In this document: one piece after another, positions 1 through 7,125 of the stretch
How the letters are laid out: every line of letters begins with the position of its first letter
Numbering within the stretch: position 1 is the stretch's first letter
DNA from: Fusibacter tunisiensis
GTDB taxonomy: Bacteria; Bacillota; Clostridia; Peptostreptococcales; Acidaminobacteraceae
Assembly: GCF_016908355.1 (NCBI RefSeq)
Contig: NZ_JAFBDT010000010.1
Coordinates: 1-64,000, forward strand
Length of the DNA stretch: 64,000 bases
Direction of reading: 5' to 3'
Made by a program: the position numbers and the translations under genes
The notes under the pieces: model-generated
Told to the model about the DNA's origin: nothing
What the model saw: only the letters and a program-made list of their open reading frames with translations
The model's database searches: none

Positions 1-27
1 ATGTTAAAATGTAGGAGTAACTACTTG

Positions 28-101
28 AATTCTTCGTAGGTTCAGCGAAAATATCGATTTTTAATGGTTTTCGTAAAACGACGTAGAATTTAGGGTATAC
101 T
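28..101 (+). promoter_or_regulatory. Upstream region with nested dyad and candidate -10 box
   Basis: A TATACT hexamer at 96-101 lies 21 bases before the MFS start and is a candidate -10 box; no convincing -35 is visible. Just upstream is a two-tier inverted repeat: AATTCTTCGT (28-37) against ACGTAGAATT (81-90, one mismatch), and inside it CGAAAA (46-51) against TTTTCG (68-73). No T-run follows, so it is not a standard terminator. It could be an operator or chance structure. Bases 1-27 show nothing recognisable. Confidence 0.3.
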
Positions 102-122
102 AAATGAAACGGAGATAAAGGC

Positions 123-1277
123 ATGAATAGGGGTGACAAACTGGTACTTTGGGGCAACTATTTTGGTTTTGTGGTAATGGGAATGATTGTTGTGTCATTT
201 GGGGCAACAATGCCCTTTATACGTGAGTCTTTTAATTTAGATTACGAACAAGGGGGAACCATGTTGGCCCTGTTTTCAGCCAGTTATCTTGTCAATGGGT
301 TTTTAGGCGGAACACTATCGGATCGTTTCGGTATTCAAAAAACCATAGTACTGGGCAATCTTTTGTATGTGATGGGCTTATTAACCATGGCTTTTACACC
401 TTATGCAATGGGACTCTTTATTGGTGTGGTAATTACTGGAATGGGATGGGGATTTTGCAACACAGGAATCAATGTGCGGGTTGCCCTTGAAACAAATGGA
501 GATGGAAATGCAATGAGCTTATTGCATATGAGTTATGGCATTGGTGCATTTATCATACCACTTGTATTTAGCGGTTTCACAAAATGGGGATTGACCTGGC
601 AACATACACTCGTCTTTTTAGGTGGGCTTGCAACGATTTCCCTAATACTGTCCATTAAAATGAAAGCCCCTCTTAGAATAGAAAAGAAAAAACAAAAAAA
701 TAAACCGATTCAGAGACGTCGGTTTATTGTAATCCTTACAGTTGCCTTAATTTTGTTTTTTTATGTTGGGTCTGAAAATAGTTTTAGCAATTGGTTGGTA
801 ACTTATTTAATTGATGAACTGGCATTTTCAGAATCATTTTCACAAAATGTCCTATCCACCTTGTGGTTGACAGTAATTGTCAGTCGATTTTTTGTAGGCA
901 GAATCAGTCGGTTTATTAAGCCTTCTAAATTGATTTTTATAATGGGTCTGGGTGGCATAATAGGTCTGGCAGCTTTCAACGCAGCTGGAACACCCGTAAC
1001 CGTTGTGGGGGCTGTTGTAATTATTGGCCTAATGTTTGCGGGCATTTATCCGATGACAATGACTGCTGCCCAACCTTCAATAGCTGGATCGGCAACGATA
1101 AGTGCCATTATTATATCTGGTGGTGGACTCGGGTCTACAATTCTACCGTATGTTACTGGTATTTTAGCGGGTCGATATGGAACGCCAATTATATTTACAA
1201 CGGTTTGGATTACAATTGCAGCAATGAGTGTGTTTGCTGGCTTACATTATTTACTCGTTAAAAATCAAGACGCATGA
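123..1277 (+). CDS. MFS transporter (12-TM, substrate unknown)
   Basis: Major facilitator superfamily permease of 384 residues, a normal family length. The profile is about twelve hydrophobic segments split by a basic central loop near residues 182-200 (KKKQKNKPIQRRR). Between the second and third segments is the MFS loop signature GGTLSDRFG (about residues 58-66). It probably exchanges a small solute across the cytoplasmic membrane using a proton or ion gradient. No residue pattern fixes the substrate and there is no adjacent regulator or catabolic gene. The ATG start has GGAG 11 bases upstream. Its end overlaps the convergent HD-domain gene by 13 bases, and no terminator lies between them. 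Confidence 0.85.
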   Translation: MNRGDKLVLWGNYFGFVVMGMIVVSFGATMPFIRESFNLDYEQGGTMLALFSASYLVNGFLGGTLSDRFGIQKTIVLGNLLYVMGLLTMAFTPYAMGLFIGVVITGMGWGFCNTGINVRVALETNGDGNAMSLLHMSYGIGAFIIPLVFSGFTKWGLTWQHTLVFLGGLATISLILSIKMKAPLRIEKKKQKNKPIQRRRFIVILTVALILFFYVGSENSFSNWLVTYLIDELAFSESFSQNVLSTLWLTVIVSRFFVGRISRFIKPSKLIFIMGLGGIIGLAAFNAAGTPVTVVGAVVIIGLMFAGIYPMTMTAAQPSIAGSATISAIIISGGGLGSTILPYVTGILAGRYGTPIIFTTVWITIAAMSVFAGLHYLLVKNQDA

Positions 1278-1795
1278 AAGATTGCATTAATATAGGTTGA
1301 AAGTTCATGATACATGGGATGGTCTTTAATGGGTTCAAGTGCTTGTAAGACGGATTCATAGTACCATTTTTGCTGGTCATAACCCGCGTTAAACTGGTCC
1401 CAAATGGCCGCATTTAAATTTCTATAAATGGTTTTAATGTTTGAAATTTTGTCGGCACATATAATGTAGAGTACTTCTAAAGGGGATTCTTTCATCGCCT
1501 CTAAATAATTGACCTTCCGCTCTTTCCACGAAAGGGACTTGTTGGACTCGGAACACATAAACACATACTGGGCAACACGATTTCCAAAAACCTGCTCAAT
1601 CTCGCTAAAAGTAGTAGACGTATCTTCTAAAGTATCATGCAAAATTCCCGCGATTATAACGGAATCGTCAAAGCCATTTTTGGCAAGCAATAGACCAACC
1701 TCCAATGGGTGGGTTGCATAGATAGCGTTGTCAATTTTACGTCGTTGTTGGTCATGTGCTTCTATAGCCATATGTATGGCGTGATATAAGTCCAT
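1265..1795 (-). CDS. HD-domain hydrolase, (p)ppGpp hydrolase-like
   Basis: A 176-residue stand-alone HD-superfamily phosphohydrolase. Metal ligands are visible as H29 in THPLEVG, the HD pair in GILHDTLEDT (about 52-53) and a downstream D in ICADKISNIK (about 115). This arrangement (THPLEV, then HDTLEDT, then DKISN) resembles the hydrolase half of RelA/SpoT and the small alarmone hydrolases, so it may cleave (p)ppGpp or a related nucleotide; this is inference. There is no synthetase, TGS or ACT domain. AGGAGG precedes the ATG by seven bases. It is transcribed away from acpS and converges on the MFS gene. Confidence 0.8.
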   Translation of the reverse strand: MDLYHAIHMAIEAHDQQRRKIDNAIYATHPLEVGLLLAKNGFDDSVIIAGILHDTLEDTSTTFSEIEQVFGNRVAQYVFMCSESNKSLSWKERKVNYLEAMKESPLEVLYIICADKISNIKTIYRNLNAAIWDQFNAGYDQQKWYYESVLQALEPIKDHPMYHELSTYINAIFHAS

Positions 1796-1844
1796 AAGCG
1801 CCTCCTTTTGTATATAGATTTATTGTATCAAAACATGAATCGGA

Positions 1845-1873
1845 TTTACAGATTAGTTTTTCCAATCTATAAT
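1845..1873 (+). promoter_or_regulatory. Sigma-A type promoter of acpS-alr operon
   Basis: TTTACA at 1845-1850, a 17-base spacer, and TATAAT at 1868-1873. This is a near-consensus housekeeping promoter 29 bases before the acpS start. It drives the acpS-alr-antitoxin-mazF block and possibly genes further downstream, since no terminator is seen before 7019. Confidence 0.7.
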
Positions 1874-1902
1874 GAGAATAGCATGAGTTTAGGAGGCCTT
1901 AA

Positions 1903-2274
1903 ATGTTGGAATCGGGTGTCGATATTCTGGAAATTGCACGAATTGATGCGCTAATTCAGAAAAATCCAAGGTTTTTACAGCGTTTTTTTACTGAAAATGA
2001 ACGCGAATTGTTTGAAAAAAGGCAGAATCGGGTTGAGACAATTGCAGGGAGTTTTGCTGTGAAGGAAGCGGTTTCAAAAGTTTTTGGGACTGGCATTCGA
2101 GGCTTTGAATTCCGGGATATTGAAGTGCTTAGAGATGCACTTGGAAAACCATATGTGGTTTTACACAATGACGCATTGGCACTTTTTAATTCAAAAGGGT
2201 TTGGAGCGCTTTCTGTTTCAATTTCACATTCTAAAAATTTGGCAATTGCCTTTGCAGTTGCATTGAAGGGGTGA
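1903..2274 (+). CDS. acpS: Holo-[acyl-carrier-protein] synthase AcpS
   Basis: Transfers 4'-phosphopantetheine from CoA to the serine of apo-ACP, activating fatty acid synthesis. At 123 residues it is the normal length for group I AcpS. The N-terminal GVDILEI carries the Mg-binding Asp, FAVKEAVSK (about 50-58) carries the conserved Glu and Lys, and ISHS near residue 108 is the conserved C-terminal motif. The ATG is preceded by AGGAGG. It is followed after four bases by alr, as in many Firmicutes. The window also holds the pantothenate genes (38-41 kb) that feed CoA synthesis. Confidence 0.95.
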   Translation: MLESGVDILEIARIDALIQKNPRFLQRFFTENERELFEKRQNRVETIAGSFAVKEAVSKVFGTGIRGFEFRDIEVLRDALGKPYVVLHNDALALFNSKGFGALSVSISHSKNLAIAFAVALKG

Positions 2275-2278
2275 CTTT

Positions 2279-3460
2279 ATGCAGTTCGACGGCAGTACAA
2301 GACCTGTATGGGCAGAAGTCAATCTAGATCATCTGGCCCACAATATACGCGAAGTGAAACGCAGTGTTCTTGAAACAACACTTGTAACAGCTGTAATTAA
2401 AGCAGATGGTTATGGGCACGGCGCAGTAGAGATTGGTCAAACTTTGCTGGACAATGGGGCAGACCGATTTGCTGTGGCAACTTTATCTGAAGCAATTCAA
2501 TTAAGACATCACTTTAGAGATGTTCCAATCATGGTTTTGGGGTACACTCCTATAACTCTACATAAGCAGATTTTAGACCACCAAATTATTCAGACGATAT
2601 ATGCCTATGAACAAGCGGAATCTTTGAATAAAGTGGCAACGGCCTTAAAGTCTCTGGCACGGGTTCATATAAAGATTGATACAGGGATGCGTCGCCTTGG
2701 GATGCCTGTTGATGAGACGACTGTGAAAACGATTTTAAAAATGAATGCGTTAAAGAATCTTGAAATTGAAGGTATTTTTACCCATTTTGCAGTTGCGGAT
2801 GAAAGGGATAAATCTTTTACAAACCTTCAGGTAAGCCGCTTTATGGAAGTTGTATCTGAACTTGAAAAAGCAGGCCTTGCAATCCCAATTAAGCATGTAT
2901 CCAATAGTGCTGGTATTATAGACTGTCCAGAATATCAATTTGATATGGTTAGAGCTGGTATTATGTTATATGGACTCTATCCATCCAAGGAAGTGGACCA
3001 CACACGCATTCGGCTGAAGGAAGTGATGTCTCTAAAAGCAGAAATCGCTCAAGTTAAGTGGGTTGAGTCTGGTGAAGGGATAAGTTATGGGTTGAAGTAT
3101 AAGGTCGGGGGGCCGTCACAAATTGCAACCCTGCCACTGGGTTATGCAGATGGTTACAGCAGGCTTTTGTCGTTTAAGGCTCAGGCAATTGTCAAAGGAC
3201 AGGTAAAACCTATTGTAGGTAGAATTTGCATGGATCAATGTATGATGGAAGTAAATGGACTTGATGTGGCTTCTGGCGATTGTGTCACCTTGTTTGGAAA
3301 AGTAGGCGCTCTTGAAATTTCAATAGATACTGTGGCTCAATGGCTTGGAACAATTAATTATGAAGTGGTGTGCATGATAGGAAAGCGTGTTCCAAGAAGG
3401 TATATTTCGCAAGGTCAAGTTGTTCATAACGTGGATTATAATTTAAAGAATATGGTATGA
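2279..3460 (+). CDS. alr: Alanine racemase
   Basis: PLP enzyme interconverting L- and D-alanine; D-alanine is needed for peptidoglycan. It has 393 residues, the usual size. The PLP lysine lies in AVIKADGYGHGA (about residue 41), and the second catalytic base is the Tyr of ISYGLKY (about 271), from the partner subunit. RICMDQCMM near residue 317 is a conserved C-terminal-domain motif. Its weak ribosome-binding site (GGGGTGA) overlaps the acpS stop, so translation is probably coupled. The order acpS-alr-antitoxin-mazF matches Bacillus subtilis acpS-ydcC-alr-ndoAI-ndoA, with ydcC missing. Confidence 0.96.
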   Translation: MQFDGSTRPVWAEVNLDHLAHNIREVKRSVLETTLVTAVIKADGYGHGAVEIGQTLLDNGADRFAVATLSEAIQLRHHFRDVPIMVLGYTPITLHKQILDHQIIQTIYAYEQAESLNKVATALKSLARVHIKIDTGMRRLGMPVDETTVKTILKMNALKNLEIEGIFTHFAVADERDKSFTNLQVSRFMEVVSELEKAGLAIPIKHVSNSAGIIDCPEYQFDMVRAGIMLYGLYPSKEVDHTRIRLKEVMSLKAEIAQVKWVESGEGISYGLKYKVGGPSQIATLPLGYADGYSRLLSFKAQAIVKGQVKPIVGRICMDQCMMEVNGLDVASGDCVTLFGKVGALEISIDTVAQWLGTINYEVVCMIGKRVPRRYISQGQVVHNVDYNLKNMV

Positions 3461-3502
3461 TTACAGTGTAGAGAATTTGATCATGAGAAGTGGGGGATTT
3501 CT

Positions 3503-3742
3503 ATGAAAAATCATTCTCGTTATTTGAATTCCATAACGAAAGCGTATGCCAATGCGTTTAAAACACATGGTGTTTCAAATCATGTCAAGGAATCCATAAA
3601 TGTGTATCGGGCAGAAGATGTTATGAGAAGAGGATACGAAATCATGGCACAAATTAATTTGGACTTTTGTGAATTTGGACTGGTGGACTGTCTTTCGTCC
3701 ATTGATCTGGCTGAAAAAAAATTGAATGGAGATGATAATTGA
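3503..3742 (+). CDS. MazE/NdoAI-like antitoxin with divergent N-terminus
   Basis: A 79-residue protein directly upstream of the MazF toxin. The C-terminal half ([19 protein letters not shown], about 38-56) closely follows the MazF-binding tail of B. subtilis NdoAI (DLMRRGY then MAKINL). The N-terminal half does not show the expected ribbon-helix-helix pattern: there is no short amphipathic strand such as KISLP, and the part before the tail is about ten residues shorter than in NdoAI. It should neutralise the toxin, but DNA binding and autoregulation are doubtful. GGGGGA precedes the ATG. The toxin gene begins at its stop codon. Confidence 0.8.
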   Translation: MKNHSRYLNSITKAYANAFKTHGVSNHVKESINVYRAEDVMRRGYEIMAQINLDFCEFGLVDCLSSIDLAEKKLNGDDN

Positions 3743-3743
3743 A

Positions 3744-4100
3744 GTGACTATTAAAAGAGGTGACGTTTATTTTGCGGATCTATCACCTGTTAGGGGGTCG
3801 GAACAAGGTGGGCAAAGACCGGTTCTGATCATACAAAATGATGTTGGAAACAAGTACAGTCCTACGGTTATAATTGCTGCTATTACGGCTAAAATAGATA
3901 AGGCGAAGTTGCCAACACACGTTGAAATTGAAGCATCCAAGGTGGGCTTGCTTCGAGATTCGGTTGTTTTGTTGGAGCAAGTTCGAACAATAGACAAAAC
4001 GCGTTTGATTCAGAGGTTGGGAAACCTTGAGAAAGAAGATATGGTTTTAGTAGACAAAGCTTTAATGATAAGTCTCGGCCTTTATGACGAAGCGCAGTGA
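3744..4100 (+). CDS. mazF: MazF/NdoA (EndoA) endoribonuclease toxin
   Basis: A 118-residue mRNA interferase. [29 protein letters not shown] and [15 protein letters not shown] match Firmicute MazF/NdoA very closely, including the Arg of GGQRP and the Thr of AAITA used in catalysis. I chose the GTG at 3744 because homologues begin just before KRGD and GGAG lies 12 bases upstream; in-frame ATGs at 3726 and 3732 would only add residues unlike the family. It would cut single-stranded mRNA at short motifs (UACAU in B. subtilis; specificity here is unknown). The start lies one base after the antitoxin stop, so the pair is coupled. Confidence 0.92.
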   Translation: MTIKRGDVYFADLSPVRGSEQGGQRPVLIIQNDVGNKYSPTVIIAAITAKIDKAKLPTHVEIEASKVGLLRDSVVLLEQVRTIDKTRLIQRLGNLEKEDMVLVDKALMISLGLYDEAQ

Positions 4101-4107
4101 GGTGGCT

Positions 4108-5091
4108 ATGATGAAATTAAAAAAACTGATTTATTTGGCTTTGATCGTGTTGGGGTTATGGATGGCTGTGTCCTTTATGATTCAAGGCATTTGGTCGCTT
4201 GTGCTGCCAGGACATGAAGTGCTTAAAAGTGTGGACTGGATGGGCATTAGTTTGGTGATTTTAACAGTTGTTTTAATGAAAGTAGCATTTGACCCTTCAT
4301 TAAAGGTGGAACTTTTTATTTTGATATCCGGATTGATTGGACATGTGATTTTATTTTTGCTTGAGTCACAGATCTTAACCCAAATAAATTGGTACCTGTT
4401 GCATATGATTTTTGTATTGGGTGTCGTTGGTGTTTATATTGAGTTTTTAAAGGACCTGCTTTCAAGCGATTGGGTTTTTACGATTCGAAGTATTGTTTTA
4501 AAGGGAATTGGCTTTATAATAACATTTTCAATCCTACTGGGCATTGGACTTGTTTATCGATACGCTTTTATTGCATCTGTTGAAAGTCAATTGCCAAACC
4601 CTTTCGAACTGTGGACTTTTTTAGTTTATGTCCCAATGGTAGGCTTTATATATCTCCATAAATTAGGATTTAGAAGGTCAATTAGAGACCTTCAAGAAAA
4701 AGGTTATTTTATTGATGACTTAAGGGCAGCCTTTAAAAGTCAATTCCGTCATGGGGATTTGATGCTTTACGCCCTTTATGGTATGATTATATTTGGTTTT
4801 TTGTCAAATAGGATTTCTTATTTGATGTTGTACCCAATCATGGTAGCAGGTATATATTTTGCTGCTAGAGGGTATAAAAATTGGATGTTTCCTTTTGTAT
4901 TTGCCGTTGCTTTTGCAGCTATGGCATATCTGAATGAAATGCATTTGATACTTTTTAGTTTAGAACATGCCCTAAATGAACTGGGATGGTTTGTTTTAAA
5001 GTGTTTTGCAGTAAGTTTTGCATTTCCATATGTGTTGGATATTGTGACACGTTTTGGAGTTGCAACATTCAGTAGCACAAATGGAGACTGA
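4108..5091 (+). CDS. Polytopic membrane protein of unknown function
   Basis: About 327 residues with roughly nine hydrophobic membrane segments over the whole length and a soluble loop near residues 190-220 (RRSIRDLQEKGYF onward). I do not recognise the family. An ATG at 4084 inside mazF is possible, but GAGGTGG at 4099-4105 favours the ATG pair at 4108/4111. It overlaps or abuts mazF upstream, and its stop lies 13 bases before the glycosyltransferase start, so it belongs to the same transcript. Sitting before a TagA-type enzyme suggests an envelope role, which is only context. Confidence 0.65.
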   Translation: MMKLKKLIYLALIVLGLWMAVSFMIQGIWSLVLPGHEVLKSVDWMGISLVILTVVLMKVAFDPSLKVELFILISGLIGHVILFLLESQILTQINWYLLHMIFVLGVVGVYIEFLKDLLSSDWVFTIRSIVLKGIGFIITFSILLGIGLVYRYAFIASVESQLPNPFELWTFLVYVPMVGFIYLHKLGFRRSIRDLQEKGYFIDDLRAAFKSQFRHGDLMLYALYGMIIFGFLSNRISYLMLYPIMVAGIYFAARGYKNWMFPFVFAVAFAAMAYLNEMHLILFSLEHALNELGWFVLKCFAVSFAFPYVLDIVTRFGVATFSSTNGD

Positions 5092-5104
5092 TAATGGAGG
5101 GTCT

Positions 5105-5851
5105 ATGGAGAGCAATCAAGAGAGTCGTATCGTTAAAATTTTTGGTGTTAAATTTGATCAACTGACTTTTGACGAAGCTTATGCTAAGTTTGTTCAGTAT
5201 ATGGCGGATGATACGACGCAGTCAATTTTTACACCGAATTCTGAAATTGTTATGAAAGCAGATGAAGATTCTGAGTTCAAAGCGGTTTTAAATTCAGGTG
5301 ATTTGGTCATACCAGATGGCATTGGTGTCATTTTGGCGTCGAAAATTAATGGATTGGGATTGACAGAAAGAGTTCCGGGCATTGAAATGATGGGCCGAAT
5401 ATTAGAATATTGCAATTTGGCAGGAAAGTCTATTTACTTATTTGGTGGGAAACCAGGTGTTGCAGAAATTGCAGCAGAGAACATTCAAAAGAGTTTTCCA
5501 AATTTAAAAGTAGTGGGTTACAGGGATGGCTATTTTGAGGCTAAAGAGTCACCTAAAATATTGGATGCGATTAATGAAGTGAAACCAGATGTTTTATTTG
5601 TCGCTTTAGGCGCTCCAAAGCAAGAACTGTGGATTCATAAAAATCAGAAACTGCTAAATACCAAGGTGGCCATGGGTGTTGGTGGTGCTTTAGATGTATA
5701 CGCCGGTGTTGTGAAACGTGCACCTGCAGTTTTTAGAAAAATTGGGTTGGAATGGTTTTATCGGTTGATAATTCAACCCTCGAGAATTGGAAGAATGATG
5801 GTGCTACCCAAATTTTTAATTAAAGCAATTCTCGCAAGATTTTTTAATTGA
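5105..5851 (+). CDS. WecG/TagA/CpsF-family glycosyltransferase
   Basis: About 248 residues, the usual length for the GT26 family that adds N-acetylmannosamine to undecaprenyl-PP-GlcNAc in teichoic acid or other surface glycan synthesis at the inner face of the membrane. Family marks are TPNSEIVMKA, the PDGIGV motif holding the proposed catalytic Asp, FGGKPG, and GAPKQELWI. The C-terminal tail EWFYRL plus basic and hydrophobic residues is the membrane-binding appendage. The ATG at 5105 is chosen because GGAGG lies five bases upstream; an upstream ATG at 5084 is less well placed. The acceptor here is unknown, since no other glycan genes are nearby. Confidence 0.9.
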   Translation: MESNQESRIVKIFGVKFDQLTFDEAYAKFVQYMADDTTQSIFTPNSEIVMKADEDSEFKAVLNSGDLVIPDGIGVILASKINGLGLTERVPGIEMMGRILEYCNLAGKSIYLFGGKPGVAEIAAENIQKSFPNLKVVGYRDGYFEAKESPKILDAINEVKPDVLFVALGAPKQELWIHKNQKLLNTKVAMGVGGALDVYAGVVKRAPAVFRKIGLEWFYRLIIQPSRIGRMMVLPKFLIKAILARFFN

Positions 5852-5862
5852 GGAGAAGTTAT

Positions 5863-7014
5863 ATGACAGATCATGTATCAATGAACGATTGGCTTGAAAA
5901 GTATGATGGTACTGAAAGAATATCCAAAGGGGATGTTCTTGAAGGCGAAGTGATTTCAGTTAATTCTGATGAAATTTTAGTCAATATTAATTTTATGGCA
6001 GATGGCATCGTTCCGAAAACAGAGATTCCTGAAGAGAACCCATTGGCTTATGCGCCTGGTCAAAAAGTATCCGTTTATGTTATAAAGGTTGATGACGGAG
6101 AGGGTAATGTGAGATTGTCTTTAACAAGGGCAGAAGGCTTGATTGTTTGGGATGAACTTTTAGAAATATTTAATCAAAATAAAACTTTTGAAATTAAAAT
6201 TAAAGAAGCCGTAAAAGGTGGTGTTATTGCCATCTATAAAACAGCACGGATTTTCGTTCCTGCATCTCAATTGAGCATTGCTTATGTGTCTGACTTGAGT
6301 GATTATGTGGGCAGTAAACTTAAGGTTCGGTTGGTGGAATGCGTACCGGGCGATAAAAAAGCCGTGGCGTCTCATAAAGTTATTGAACTTGAAACCCGTC
6401 AAGTGGCGCGAAAAGATTTTTTATCGAGGGTATCTATTGGCGATCAATTAAGTGGCAAGGTTGTACGCCTTGCATCCTATGGTGCCTTTGTTGATTTAGG
6501 GGAGATAGACGGTTTAATCCATGTTTCTCAAATGTCATGGCGGCATGTAAAGCACCCTTCAGAAGTTATGAAGGAAGGCGATGTGGTGGATGTAATTGTG
6601 GTTCAAGTGGATCGCGATTCTGAACGTGTTGGCTTAAAGTTGGCTAAAGTGATGGAAAATCCTTGGGACACGATTTACACCATTTATCAAGTGGACGATG
6701 TTGTACCTGCTAAAATTACGCGGGTGACTCAGTTTGGTGCATTTGCAGAGTTGGAAGAAGGTATTGAAGGCTTGATTCACATTTCAGAATTGTCTGAATC
6801 TCATGTTTCTAGTGTTTCTGAGGTTGTAAAGGTTGGCGATTCGGTTGAAGTCTTAATTTTGGACATTGATGCTGACGCTCAAAAAATTGCACTAAGTCTT
6901 AAGGCGGTAGATTCTGAGCCGGAGACAGATTTTGCGGAATTTGTAGACGAAACAGATACAAAAGCGACTTTAAGTGATTTGTTTGCAGATAAATTAAAAA
7001 ACTTAAAATTGTAA
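5863..7014 (+). CDS. S1 RNA-binding domain protein (ribosomal protein S1-like)
   Basis: A 383-residue protein with four S1 (OB-fold) repeats at about residues 20-90, 100-170, 190-260 and 275-345. Repeats three and four are the most canonical (GAFVDL then DGLIHVSQ; GAFAEL then EGLIHISELS); repeat two is degenerate. It resembles the short bS1 homologues of Firmicutes (YpfD type), which bind mRNA and assist translation or RNA turnover. It is not fused to IspH, as it often is in Clostridia. AGGAG precedes the chosen ATG. It is the last gene before the terminator at 7019. Confidence 0.88.
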   Translation: MTDHVSMNDWLEKYDGTERISKGDVLEGEVISVNSDEILVNINFMADGIVPKTEIPEENPLAYAPGQKVSVYVIKVDDGEGNVRLSLTRAEGLIVWDELLEIFNQNKTFEIKIKEAVKGGVIAIYKTARIFVPASQLSIAYVSDLSDYVGSKLKVRLVECVPGDKKAVASHKVIELETRQVARKDFLSRVSIGDQLSGKVVRLASYGAFVDLGEIDGLIHVSQMSWRHVKHPSEVMKEGDVVDVIVVQVDRDSERVGLKLAKVMENPWDTIYTIYQVDDVVPAKITRVTQFGAFAELEEGIEGLIHISELSESHVSSVSEVVKVGDSVEVLILDIDADAQKIALSLKAVDSEPETDFAEFVDETDTKATLSDLFADKLKNLKL

Positions 7015-7018
7015 TTTG

Positions 7019-7050
7019 AATCCAGAGTGTGCACACTCTGGATTTTTTTT
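7019..7050 (+). terminator. Rho-independent terminator after S1 gene
   Basis: The inverted repeat TCCAGAGTG-TGCA-CACTCTGGA (7021-7042) is perfect and is followed by eight T. It ends the transcript running from acpS through the S1 gene. Confidence 0.9.
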
Positions 7051-7125
7051 GCTTGATTCAGTGACTATTCGGGTATTAAATGCGTATAAAGATTATACTA
7101 AAATAGGTACTTGTGGAGGCGGCAT

